NCBI GenBank assembly: GCA_017452565.1
Contig: JAFTMF010000188.1
Location: forward strand, 1 to 24,420
Direction: 5' to 3'
DNA length: 24,420 bases
Origin: Clostridia bacterium
Lineage (GTDB): Bacteria; Bacillota; Clostridia; Oscillospirales; CAG-272
Below the pieces are notes generated by a model, which did no database searches, was not told the DNA's origin, and saw nothing but the letters and a program-made list of their open reading frames with translations. Numbering within the stretch: position 1 is the first letter of the stretch; each line of letters starts with the position of its first letter. Positions 7,733 to 17,817 of the stretch are shown here, piece after piece. A program made the position numbers and the translations under genes.

Positions 7733-9661
7733 CGTTGCAAGAAGATAAAGTGCGGTTGCACCTGCCGTATGACGGGCACCCAGCGGTGCGGTATCGCAGA
7801 ATAGTGCCGGGAGCGTATCCCCTTCCGCTTCCCTTTCAAGGATTGTGCGGACGCTATCCGTGAGATAGTCCAGCAAGTCTTCGGGGGTTATGCGGACGCC
7901 GGTGCGAGGCACCAAGCCCAGTGCTTCGGCTGTTTCGGAGAGCGTCGCTAATGCGGTCTCGTCTGCCTGCAGAAGGGCGCACAACTCTGACCGCTTACGC
8001 TTGAGTGTCAGCAAGAGGAGCGGATCTGTGTCCGATTCCCGCAGAGGCAGGGCTGCTTTGGGATCCTGCAAACGCTTTGCGTAGGCGAGGGCGATGGTCG
8101 GCACGTTGGCAAGAGCGGTCTTGCTGTCCGTCATCAGAGCGGCCATCAGATCCGCACGGGGTGAAAACTCCCGCTTGGCCGGATCGGTTTCCTCAGGCGT
8201 ACCACGCCTGGTTGCAAAACATCTGCGGCAGAGATAGCGGCCGTATTTGTCCAGCTCCAGCGTATCCTCGAAGGGATAGGCGCCTTCTCGCTGACAGAGG
8301 GTGCAGACTCCTCGGATAAATCGCGGACGGCGAATCAACGTTTCACGGCGGGGAGCATTGCGGGCAATCGAGCCGTTGTGGGAATAGTTTTTCTTGAAAT
8401 AAGTCTCTGCTTCTATCAGAGTTTTCCGATAGCCGTCTGCATCCTTGGCGGCGCGTTTTCCGACGGCTTGGCAATAGGCGAAGAACGCTTTGCAGGCGCA
8501 AATCCCCAGCGCAGTCACCTCGGAGCTGCCTTGGAACAACAGTTCTCTGCCCAGCAAACCTGCATCAAACGCGCCCGTTCGGGTGCTGAAGGGGAGCATT
8601 CCTTCCCGAAACTCCTTCATCAGCAGGGACAGTGCCGTTCGCATTCCACGGAAAAGGAGATCGCCTTCTTTTCCCGTAGGACTTACTCGCATCATATAGC
8701 GAGTGGCGGCTAACAAATAGGAGGCAACGGAAGCTGCGTCGGGTAACGCTACGCCGCTCTCTACCCCGTCACAGCGCACGCGGGGAGCGATAAATCTCTG
8801 CTCTGCCGTCCAGTACAGCAGCATTCGCAGAGCTGCATCTCCTCTATCACGATCCAGCAGCAGCTCGGTGAGTGCAGGCAGATCGGCAGCACAGGCAAAG
8901 GGCTCTCTGTGGGATGCAATCACTGCGCCCTCCCGGGATTGCATTGCTTCGATGGGGGCAAGTCTTTGATGATCTTGGGAGGGCTCTTTTTCGACTCCAA
9001 CGGTATAGAAGGGCGTCATTCCGAAGTCATAGATTTGATCCAGCAGTCGGTCTGCCTTATGAATCATCTCAACCGGATCGTCGAAGGGCAAAAAGCAAAA
9101 TGCCCCCAAATCACCGCCGTATCGCACCGATTGCTCCGCAGGATTGTAGTTCAGCGATCCCCATAGAATCACTACCAGATTCTGCTCCCGCATAGTTGCA
9201 TAATTGTTTTCAAAGGGTGTGCCTGCGGGAACGGTGAGAAACAGAGCGTTCGCCCGATTCCGACCAAACCGATAGCTTGGATGGTACACTGCCTTTACGT
9301 AGCCGGGGATATTAAGACGCCAATCCAGCGACGAGCTGCCATCCAGACTGCGGATGAGCGCAGAGTCCTCGGTCATCAGACGGTCCACGATCTGCAGGTC
9401 ACAAATCGTACGGGTGTGCAGATTCAAAACGTCGTTGCTATAGAAGAGACGGTAGCGCTCGACGGGAGAGTCTGTTGCTGGAAAGGTTTCCAGTTCATAA
9501 TAGCCGCCGCCAAAATCCGGGCTGAGTGAGCAGACGTGGGGAGAGGTATACCCAGCACGGACGCTGTACAAGGACACACCTTCCATCCAGACGGATAGCA
9601 TTCCGTTTCCCATCGTGCGCATAGGAAGAGAGTCGGTGCTGTTTGAAAACCAAATTGCCAT
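7727..9661 (-). CDS. Unrecognised 644-residue protein with a CxxC-x21-CxxC metal site
   Basis: No family is recognised with certainty. The first ~190 residues look beta-rich with many aromatic residues. Residues about 255-425 are a run of amphipathic helices (for example ALRMLLYWTAEQRF and SVASYLLAATRYMMRV) that recalls an alpha/alpha-toroid glycosidase-like core. Cys453-x2-Cys456 and Cys478-x2-Cys481 form a probable zinc knuckle, followed by another helical region. No signal peptide or membrane segment is seen, so it should be cytosolic. The start at 9661 is chosen over an upstream in-frame ATG at 9757, because the longer form would lie inside trmL and GGGAG stands 7 bases before 9661. The gene begins 4 bases after the trmL stop and is co-transcribed with it. 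A glycan-processing or RNA-related role is possible, but the sequence alone does not decide. Confidence 0.75.
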   Translation of the reverse strand: MAIWFSNSTDSLPMRTMGNGMLSVWMEGVSLYSVRAGYTSPHVCSLSPDFGGGYYELETFPATDSPVERYRLFYSNDVLNLHTRTICDLQIVDRLMTEDSALIRSLDGSSSLDWRLNIPGYVKAVYHPSYRFGRNRANALFLTVPAGTPFENNYATMREQNLVVILWGSLNYNPAEQSVRYGGDLGAFCFLPFDDPVEMIHKADRLLDQIYDFGMTPFYTVGVEKEPSQDHQRLAPIEAMQSREGAVIASHREPFACAADLPALTELLLDRDRGDAALRMLLYWTAEQRFIAPRVRCDGVESGVALPDAASVASYLLAATRYMMRVSPTGKEGDLLFRGMRTALSLLMKEFREGMLPFSTRTGAFDAGLLGRELLFQGSSEVTALGICACKAFFAYCQAVGKRAAKDADGYRKTLIEAETYFKKNYSHNGSIARNAPRRETLIRRPRFIRGVCTLCQREGAYPFEDTLELDKYGRYLCRRCFATRRGTPEETDPAKREFSPRADLMAALMTDSKTALANVPTIALAYAKRLQDPKAALPLRESDTDPLLLLTLKRKRSELCALLQADETALATLSETAEALGLVPRTGVRITPEDLLDYLTDSVRTILEREAEGDTLPALFCDTAPLGARHTAGATALYLLATK

Positions 9662-9665
9662 CGTC

Positions 9666-10166
9666 TTACTCCCAATCGAAGGTGCGAGGATGACCCATCG
9701 ACTCCAAACCTTCGAAATCCCGCTGGCGGAGCACTTCGTAGATACCGATGGCGGCACTGTTAGACAGATTCAGCGAGCGTAGATTCTCCCGCATAGGGAT
9801 GCGAACGGTGGTGTCGGGATTGGCTTGCAGAAGAGATTCGGGCAGACCTGCCGTTTCCTTACCGAAGACGAGAAAGACCTTCTTCGGATAAGTAACGTCG
9901 GTATGACGGCGAGGTGCTTTGGTGGAGAAAAAGTACATCGCTTCCCCTGCGTTTTTCTGCAAAAATTCTTCTAAATTCTCGTAATAATAGATCTCCAGCT
10001 TGTCCCAATAATCCAGTCCCGCACGCTTTAATTTGCGGTCGTCGATGGTAAAGCCCATAGGCTTCACCAGATGGAGCGCCGCCCCGATGGCAGCACAGGT
10101 GCGGGAAATATTGCCGGTATTCTGGGGAATTTCCGGCTCAATCAGGGCAATATTCAAATCGTTCAT
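9666..10166 (-). CDS. trmL: tRNA (cytidine(34)-2'-O)-methyltransferase
   Basis: A 166-residue SPOUT-class methyltransferase, standard length for TrmL, which methylates the wobble-position ribose of certain leucine tRNAs with S-adenosylmethionine. The diagnostic motifs are EPEIPQNTGNI-RTCA (10-25), the VFGKETAGLP loop (100-109) and IPM...RSLNLSNSAAI-YE (123-144), which make the knotted cofactor site. The start at 10166 (MNDLNIALIEPEIP) is preferred because GAGGAG lies 5 bases upstream. An in-frame ATG at 10214 would add 16 residues not typical of the family. It is the first gene of a minus-strand pair with its own promoter. Confidence 0.95.
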   Translation of the reverse strand: MNDLNIALIEPEIPQNTGNISRTCAAIGAALHLVKPMGFTIDDRKLKRAGLDYWDKLEIYYYENLEEFLQKNAGEAMYFFSTKAPRRHTDVTYPKKVFLVFGKETAGLPESLLQANPDTTVRIPMRENLRSLNLSNSAAIGIYEVLRQRDFEGLESMGHPRTFDWE

Positions 10167-10243
10167 CTTAACTCCTCGATGCTTCGGATCGGCTTTCTGA
10201 AACAATCGTTCCATCGATCCGTTTTTTACGCTATAACTCCCTC

Positions 10244-10272
10244 ATCTTAGCACATTTTTTTGAATTTTGCAA
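10244..10272 (-). promoter_or_regulatory. Promoter of trmL and its partner
   Basis: On the minus strand TTGCAA (10267-10272), a 17-base spacer and TAAGAT (10244-10249) form a good sigma-A promoter. The bases TGC directly before the -10 make it an extended -10 type. The start site would be near 10237, about 70 bases before the trmL start codon. Confidence 0.65.
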
Positions 10273-10291
10273 TAATTTTTACATTTTCCTA

Positions 10292-10320
10292 TTTCTTTTT
10301 TTATTTATTTGTAGTATAAT
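10292..10320 (+). promoter_or_regulatory. Probable promoter of the secA operon
   Basis: TATAAT at 10315-10320 lies 17 bases after a weak -35 (TTTCTT, 10292-10297) in a very AT-rich tract upstream of secA. It leaves a leader of about 65 bases before the preferred start codon. Confidence 0.6.
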
Positions 10321-10392
10321 AAATCCGTATGGTTAAAAATGAGTCATTCTGATTCTACTCATCAGACAAAATATATCACGAGGTACAATCCA

Positions 10393-13197
<2,805 letters not shown>

Positions 13198-13208
13198 TTG
13201 AGGATACC

Positions 13209-13862
13209 ATGGGATTTGGTCTGTTGTTTACAGGATACACCATGCTGCTGGTATGGGGAATCACCGTCGATCCCGAATTGGGATTGTGCGTTGATATTCT
13301 CACCGATCTGCTGGGGTATCTCCTGTTTTGGAAAGGACTCCAAGGTCTTCGACCCTACTCCAAGAATTTCGTCTTCTCACGGTATCTGACCTATCCTCTG
13401 ATGGCGGCAGGCGGTGTCACCCTCGCCGCCCAAGGGGTAGCACTCGTTGGCAAATGGGTACCGTCGATTGCAAAGCACTGGGAACTGCTGCTGAGCATCA
13501 ATAACATCGCAGATATCATCAGCCTTCCCCTGCTTCTCTTCTTCCACGCTTACTTGTGTCTGGGCATCCGTGAGCTTGCAGAAGAGGTGGAGCTGCCCAA
13601 AATCGTCTCCCGCACCAAGGTGGCGATTGTACTGTCCACGGTCTACTATTTCGGACAGATGCTGGTAGGGCTGGTTCCTATGCCCGGTTTCGTTCATATG
13701 ATACTGGTGCTGCTGACCTTCATCGTTTATTTTTACTATCTCTATTTGCTTTACTCCTGCTATATGCACATCGTCTACGCGGACGAAGAACCCAAGGAGG
13801 TTTTCAATCCGCTGATGTCTTTGCTGGATAAAATGAAGAAAAAGGACTCTGAAGAAAAGTAA
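13209..13862 (+). CDS. Polytopic membrane protein of unknown function (secA-linked, first copy)
   Basis: A 217-residue protein with about six hydrophobic segments (roughly 4-19, 28-47, 62-80, 95-120, 135-155 and 162-188) and a charged cytosolic tail ending DKMKKKDSEEK. Residues 25-51 carry a motif of the form (V/I)D-(I/L)-x-x-D-x-x-G-(Y/C), then KGL. The same motif recurs at the start of the next gene, so the two are probably related. It starts 11 bases after the secA stop, with GAGGA five bases before the ATG and no terminator between, so it shares the secA transcript. No catalytic motif is visible. A chaperone or accessory role near the translocon is only suggested by position. Confidence 0.8.
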   Translation: MGFGLLFTGYTMLLVWGITVDPELGLCVDILTDLLGYLLFWKGLQGLRPYSKNFVFSRYLTYPLMAAGGVTLAAQGVALVGKWVPSIAKHWELLLSINNIADIISLPLLLFFHAYLCLGIRELAEEVELPKIVSRTKVAIVLSTVYYFGQMLVGLVPMPGFVHMILVLLTFIVYFYYLYLLYSCYMHIVYADEEPKEVFNPLMSLLDKMKKKDSEEK

Positions 13863-13890
13863 GAGTTCCCTCTCCCGAAAGGATGGTTCT

Positions 13891-15309
13891 ATGGGACTGC
13901 AATATTTGATTATTGGTTGTTTCTTTCTGCTGAACCCCTATTTCAGCATCATTGATTTGATTCCCGACTTCATTGGATGCATCTTTCTTTTGAAAGGTCT
14001 TGCGAAGGTCAGCAAGATCTCGGTAGCGTTTCAGGATGCCTTTGCGCAGTTCCGCAATCTGCTGATTCTGACGCTGGCAAGAATGTTTACTACTCCTCTC
14101 ATTATCGACACCAAAGAGGTTTGGCCGCTGGTAATCGTATTCTGTGCAGGACTGGGCGAGGCGTTCTTCGCCATCCGCGGCTTCGTGCAGATTTTCGACG
14201 GCTTGAATTCCACCGCCTGCGCCTCTGACGATGCTCTCTACAACCGTTGGAGCGAAACCCGTCAGTTTACGATCGTGTTCCTCGTTGAAAGACAGGTGCT
14301 CTGCATTCTGCCCGAGCTTTCTATGCTCTCCAGCGACGAGTATGGTATCGTCACCCCCGACGGCATTCAGTCGCTGGCCGATTACCGCTGGATATTCACC
14401 TTCATTGCTATGGTGCTCAGCCTGTTTGTCGGTATCGCTTGGTTTCTCCAGATTCGCAAGTATTTTAAGGCGATCGTGCAGGATCAGCGCTATCAGGACA
14501 ATCTTGCCCGGCTGTATCAGGATCACTACGCAAACGTGTCCTCGATTTACATCTCCGCACAACTGAAGACCGCTCTGCTCCTTCTGATGGCAGGCGTGAT
14601 CCTCTCTCTGGAGCTGATCTTCGACGGCGTGAACTATCTCCCCCATATCATTGGCGCAGTGTTCATTGCCATTGCCGCCTTCAAGCTGGCCGATCTGCCG
14701 AAGGGTGCACCCAACGAGGCTAAGAAAGCCGGTCGGTATGCACTCCTCTACGGAATCGTCAGCCTGCCCCGCTTGGTGCTCAGCATCATCTTTACTTATC
14801 GGATTTTCGGCGAATATTTGAACTCGGAGCAGGAAACGCTGCAGGTTCCTTATGCAGTAGTTTTGCAAGAGTATCTGGCGCGGGATTTCGATGCCATTTA
14901 CACTATGATCGGACTGTTTGTCCTCTCTTTGGCAGAGGCGGTGCTGATGATTCTGATGATTCGCTCCCTCTATCTGATGCTGAAAGACGTTGTGAATAAC
15001 CACACCCGTGTGGCAGTACAGCCTACCGCTCAACACAGCATCCCCGATTGGATCCGTCAAGAGGATGAATTTGTCGTTGCAATGAAGCGCTGGCTACCCA
15101 TCTTTTGGGTACTGGGCATCATCGCAGCCGTTTCTATGCCCATCGCTACCGCTGCTCCCGCATTCTTCCCCTCTTATTGGCTGATTGATACCATCCTCCG
15201 TGCACTGTGGGTGTTCAGCGGATACTATCTCATCTCCAAGCTGCGGGATGAAACCCAATCTCACTACTCCATTTATGAACGTGAAGACCTTCACGAACTC
15301 ACTCACTGA
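13891..15309 (+). CDS. Polytopic membrane protein of unknown function (second, longer copy)
   Basis: A 472-residue integral membrane protein with about ten hydrophobic segments. Its N-terminus (residues 18-44, IIDLIPDFIGCIFLLKGL within it) matches the corresponding motif of the preceding protein. This D-x-x-PDFIG-x-x-L-x-x-GL pattern also opens other small Gram-positive membrane proteins of unknown role. Soluble charged loops occur around residues 190-230 and 365-395. GAAAGGATGG precedes the ATG, and the gene follows the first copy after 28 bases. It is probably the third gene of the secA transcript and is followed after 5 bases by the kinase gene. No enzyme motif is seen. Confidence 0.8.
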   Translation: MGLQYLIIGCFFLLNPYFSIIDLIPDFIGCIFLLKGLAKVSKISVAFQDAFAQFRNLLILTLARMFTTPLIIDTKEVWPLVIVFCAGLGEAFFAIRGFVQIFDGLNSTACASDDALYNRWSETRQFTIVFLVERQVLCILPELSMLSSDEYGIVTPDGIQSLADYRWIFTFIAMVLSLFVGIAWFLQIRKYFKAIVQDQRYQDNLARLYQDHYANVSSIYISAQLKTALLLLMAGVILSLELIFDGVNYLPHIIGAVFIAIAAFKLADLPKGAPNEAKKAGRYALLYGIVSLPRLVLSIIFTYRIFGEYLNSEQETLQVPYAVVLQEYLARDFDAIYTMIGLFVLSLAEAVLMILMIRSLYLMLKDVVNNHTRVAVQPTAQHSIPDWIRQEDEFVVAMKRWLPIFWVLGIIAAVSMPIATAAPAFFPSYWLIDTILRALWVFSGYYLISKLRDETQSHYSIYEREDLHELTH

Positions 15310-15314
15310 TTTCT

Positions 15315-16160
15315 ATGCAAACTCCTATGAAACGCTTATTGTCCGTGCAGGATATTTCCTGCTTCGGCAAATGTTCTCTTACCGTTGCACTCCCCATCGT
15401 CTCGGCGATGGGAGTGGAGTGCGCGGTATTACCGACCGCAGTCCTTTCGACGCACACGGGCTGCGGTTTTCGTGATTATACCTTTCACGATCTCACCGAT
15501 GACATCCCCGCTATCGCCCGCCATTGGGAGAGTCTGGGGCTGACCTTCCATACCCTGCAAAGCGGCTATATCGGCTCCGCCCATCAGGCCGAGCTGGTGA
15601 AGGCACTCTTCGACCGTTTCGGTGACGGTGCCATCCGTGTCATCGATCCCGTAATGGGCGATGGCGGCCAGTATTACGCCAGCTTCGATCGGGAGTTTAC
15701 CCAAAGTATGAAGACACTCTGCCGGGGTGCGGACGTGATCGTGCCCAATCTCACAGAAGTTTCCTTCTTGCTGGACATTCCCTACTGTCCCGATGCCGAC
15801 GAGGATGCCCTCCGTACCCTCCTTCCCCGTCTGTGCGAGGAGGTTGGCTGTAAGGCTGCCGTAATCACCGGCGCGCGCCCCGATTGCCATCGACAAGGTG
15901 CGGCGGGCTACGTAGCGGCTACCGGTGAGTTTGTATCCGCCTACAACGATCACCTTGCAGGCACTTATCACGGCACCGGCGATATTTTCGCCGCCGTACT
16001 GGCAGGCAGTCTCACCCGCGGTCTGCCGCTTCAGAAGAGTCTGCAGAATGCGGTAGACTTTACGGTTGAGTGTATTCGCCGCACGCAGGGAGACGATGCT
16101 CATTATTACGGCGTCCGCTTCGAGGAAGCGCTTCCCCGTTTGCTTTCGATGATTCCCTGA
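15315..16160 (+). CDS. Pyridoxamine/pyridoxine (vitamin B6) kinase
   Basis: A 281-residue member of the ribokinase superfamily, of the PdxY/PdxK type that phosphorylates B6 vitamers at the 5' hydroxyl in the pyridoxal-phosphate salvage pathway. The N-terminus (LLSVQDISCFGKCSLTVALP) and the THTG segment (46-49) are typical of clostridial pyridoxamine kinases. Other hallmarks are VIDPVMGD (109-116) and the ATP-anion hole with catalytic Asp223 in HGTGD (219-223). Phosphomethylpyrimidine kinase is a related possibility but fits the N-terminus less well. Start choice is uncertain: neither ATG 15315 nor the next ATG (15327) has a clear ribosome binding site, and the gene begins only 5 bases after the upstream stop, so coupling is likely. 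It closes the secA transcript. Confidence 0.9.
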   Translation: MQTPMKRLLSVQDISCFGKCSLTVALPIVSAMGVECAVLPTAVLSTHTGCGFRDYTFHDLTDDIPAIARHWESLGLTFHTLQSGYIGSAHQAELVKALFDRFGDGAIRVIDPVMGDGGQYYASFDREFTQSMKTLCRGADVIVPNLTEVSFLLDIPYCPDADEDALRTLLPRLCEEVGCKAAVITGARPDCHRQGAAGYVAATGEFVSAYNDHLAGTYHGTGDIFAAVLAGSLTRGLPLQKSLQNAVDFTVECIRRTQGDDAHYYGVRFEEALPRLLSMIP

Positions 16161-16197
16161 ACTGACGCTTCTTCTCAAATGCGGAAAAAATTTTGTA

Positions 16198-16226
16198 TTT
16201 CATTTTAATCACCTATCTTTTATAAT
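16198..16226 (+). promoter_or_regulatory. Probable promoter of mecA
   Basis: A perfect TATAAT (16221-16226) lies in an AT-rich gap 51 bases before the mecA start. The -35 at 17-base spacing (TTTCAT, 16198-16203) is weak. A second -10-like TATACT follows at 16232-16237. Confidence 0.55.
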
Positions 16227-16239
16227 ATATGTATACTGA

Positions 16240-16260
16240 CTATAGAGATTTGCTATAGAG
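16240..16260 (+). repeat. Direct repeat CTATAGAG x2 in the mecA leader
   Basis: The octamer CTATAGAG occurs at 16240-16247 and again at 16253-16260, a 13-base period, between the -10 element and the start codon. It could be a regulator site or simply chance in an AT-rich tract. Confidence 0.5.
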
Positions 16261-16277
16261 AAAGCGAGTGTACATAT

Positions 16278-16928
16278 ATGGATTATTTACGAATCGGTGA
16301 CCATAAACTGAAAATCACCATGACGGCGGAAGAACTGCTCTTCTACGGAATGGATCTGTCTACCCTCAGCTATTCCAGTACCGAGACCAGACGGGCGTTC
16401 TGGGCGATTCTGGACGATGCCAAGCACGCCACCGGCTTCGATGCCGCCGCTACCCGCGTATCGGTGCAGGTCTATGCCTGCCGAACCGGCGGATGCGAAA
16501 TGTATATCATCGGCGAGGAGCGTGAGCAATCCCTCTCTACCGATGCCGAGTTTGCCGCCTATCCCTCAGACTCCGACAAAGAGGAAGTGGAGTCGGCGCT
16601 GACCGTTTGTCCTGCTCTGCCCCGTCTGTTCGGGCGAGCAATGGGCGAGTTCCGACGGCTCTCCGATCTGCTGGCGGCTTGCTTAGCGCTGTCCGCCTGC
16701 GGTTACAATGCCGACAGCTCCGCTTGGCAAGCGGACGATCGCTACTATTTGTATTTGGACGGCAATCGGGGTGGGAAAACCAAGGATGAGCCCGCGCTCA
16801 GCGCATCGGGCATTATTGCCGAGTTTGGCGAGACGGTGAAGGATCTCTCCCTCTCCCACCTTGCCGAGCACGGAAGCTGTCTGTGCGAGCATCACGCCGT
16901 GGAACAACTGGGAATACTGGTTCGCTGA
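16278..16928 (+). CDS. mecA: Adaptor protein MecA
   Basis: The 216-residue protein has the length and two-part layout of MecA, the adaptor that delivers substrates such as ComK to the ClpC-ClpP protease and helps assemble ClpC. The N-terminal substrate-binding domain (1 to about 85) reads KLKITMTAEEL, then D-x-x-x-AKHATGFD and a beta strand with GGCEMYII. A short acidic linker follows. The C-terminal ClpC-binding domain (about 110-216) contains FRRLSDLLAACLAL, YYLYLDG, EFGE and the closing LAEHG...CEHHAVEQLGIL. The ribosome binding site is weak (GAAAG some distance upstream). The gene has its own promoter and is followed after 35 bases by the uracil-DNA glycosylase gene. No ComK is in the window. 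Confidence 0.88.
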   Translation: MDYLRIGDHKLKITMTAEELLFYGMDLSTLSYSSTETRRAFWAILDDAKHATGFDAAATRVSVQVYACRTGGCEMYIIGEEREQSLSTDAEFAAYPSDSDKEEVESALTVCPALPRLFGRAMGEFRRLSDLLAACLALSACGYNADSSAWQADDRYYLYLDGNRGGKTKDEPALSASGIIAEFGETVKDLSLSHLAEHGSCLCEHHAVEQLGILVR

Positions 16929-16963
16929 CCAAGCCGTCACCGACCACCGGAAAGGATATTGCT

Positions 16964-17527
16964 ATGACTTTGGATGAACTGAAAACCGCCTGCGGCAGCT
17001 GTCAAAAATGTCCGCTGGGCGCTACCCGTACCAATTTGGTGTTCGGCACCGGAAATCCCAATGCCGTTCTGATGTTCGTGGGCGAAGCCCCCGGCGAGAG
17101 CGAGGATCTTTCGGGTACTCCCTTCGTAGGTCGGGCCGGAAAGCTGCTGGATAAGTATCTGGAGTACGTGGAGATCCCCCGAGAGGATGTTTACATCACT
17201 AATATCCTCAAATGCCGTCCCCCAAAGAACCGTGATCCTGAGGAAGGCGAGCAGGATCAATGTATGGACTATCTTCGTCAGCAGGTGAAGCTGATTCGCC
17301 CTAAGATGATCGTTTGTCTGGGGCGCATCTCGGCTATGCGGCTGATCAAGCCCGATTACAAGATCACTAAGGAGCACGGCATCTGGGTGCAAAAGGGTGC
17401 ATTTGAGATGACTGCGGTCTATCATCCCTCCCTGCTGCTGAGAGGCAATCCTACTTACAAAGAACAAATGCTCACCGATATGAAGGCGGTTGCAGAAAAA
17501 TATCGAATGTATAAGCAAAATCAATAA
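16964..17527 (+). CDS. Uracil-DNA glycosylase, family 4 (4Fe-4S)
   Basis: A 187-residue glycosylase that removes uracil from DNA in base excision repair. The four iron-sulfur ligands of family 4 are present as Cys13, Cys16, Cys84 and Cys100, with an extra Cys10. Catalytic motif A is GEAPG (40-44), followed by GTPFVGRAGKLLD, and the C-terminal motif is HPS (154-156). A longer open frame from 16883 overlaps mecA and encodes an unlikely Arg-Thr-rich leader. The ATG at 16964 has AAAGG 8 bases upstream and gives the usual MTLDEL-x-x-C-C start. It is probably co-transcribed with mecA. Confidence 0.95.
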   Translation: MTLDELKTACGSCQKCPLGATRTNLVFGTGNPNAVLMFVGEAPGESEDLSGTPFVGRAGKLLDKYLEYVEIPREDVYITNILKCRPPKNRDPEEGEQDQCMDYLRQQVKLIRPKMIVCLGRISAMRLIKPDYKITKEHGIWVQKGAFEMTAVYHPSLLLRGNPTYKEQMLTDMKAVAEKYRMYKQNQ

Positions 17528-17533
17528 CCCTTT

Positions 17534-17587
17534 CCCCTTACGGCACTCCTATCTACGGAGCGCTGCAAGGGGTTTGTTATTTTTACC
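17534..17587 (+). terminator. Probable terminator of mecA and the glycosylase gene
   Basis: CCCCTT (17534-17539) pairs with AAGGGG (17567-17572), enclosing a second short stem (CTCC with GGAG). A T-rich tract follows (TTTGTTATTTTT). The outer stem can be lengthened by TTT/GTT-type pairs. Confidence 0.65.
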
Positions 17588-17606
17588 CCCAAATCGTCCT
17601 CGGTGC

Positions 17607-17634
17607 GTTCGAATTTGTTTTTTACAAATTGAAC
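17607..17634. repeat. Inverted repeat upstream of the GH31 gene
   Basis: GTTC plus AATTTGT (17607-17618, with one unpaired G at 17611) mirrors ACAAATTGAAC (17624-17634) around a five-T loop. It lies 85 bases before the GH31 -35 element and is not followed by a T tract, so it could be an operator. No gene is seen between 17588 and 17817; this gap holds the repeat, the promoter and the leader. Confidence 0.5.
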
Positions 17635-17718
17635 AATCTTAGCAATGATTTTTGTGCATTTTTTACACATTTCATTCAAAAATAGCAAACGAAGTCAAGG
17701 AAAAAGCAAAAGAATATC

Positions 17719-17747
17719 TTTACAATCTGTAAATACTATGATATAAT
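17719..17747 (+). promoter_or_regulatory. Strong promoter of the GH31 gene
   Basis: TTTACA (17719-17724), a 17-base spacer and a perfect TATAAT (17742-17747) are present. TGA directly before the -10 makes it an extended -10 promoter. Transcription should start near 17754. Confidence 0.82.
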
Positions 17748-17759
17748 ATTGGTAAATTA

Positions 17760-17784
17760 GCTGGCTATAGGATTCGATAGCAGC
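17760..17784 (+). other. Leader hairpin of the GH31 transcript
   Basis: GCTGGCTAT (17760-17768) can pair with ATAGCAGC (17777-17784) with one bulged G. It would sit at the very 5' end of the predicted transcript, where it could protect the mRNA. A second small hairpin (GGC-ATTT-GCC) lies just before the AAAGGAG ribosome binding site. Confidence 0.45.
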
Positions 17785-17817
17785 GACTTGGCATTTGCCT
17801 GAAAGGAGTACGCAAGT

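Noticed and set aside
9662..9757. N-terminal extension of the 644-residue protein
   Set aside because: It lies inside the trmL coding sequence in another frame, while a good ribosome binding site precedes the start at 9661.
10339..10392. Eighteen extra N-terminal residues of SecA
   Set aside because: No ribosome binding site at 10339; the start at 10393 has one and begins with the family's usual MSLLNKLFG-type sequence.
13804..15060. A 418-codon minus-strand frame opposite the second membrane protein
   Set aside because: The product is His/Gln/Asn-rich, as expected when a hydrophobic plus-strand gene is read backwards. No ribosome binding site supports it.
16278..16928. mecA in the sense of methicillin-resistance PBP2a
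   Set aside because: The product is the 216-residue ClpC adaptor MecA, which shares only the name.
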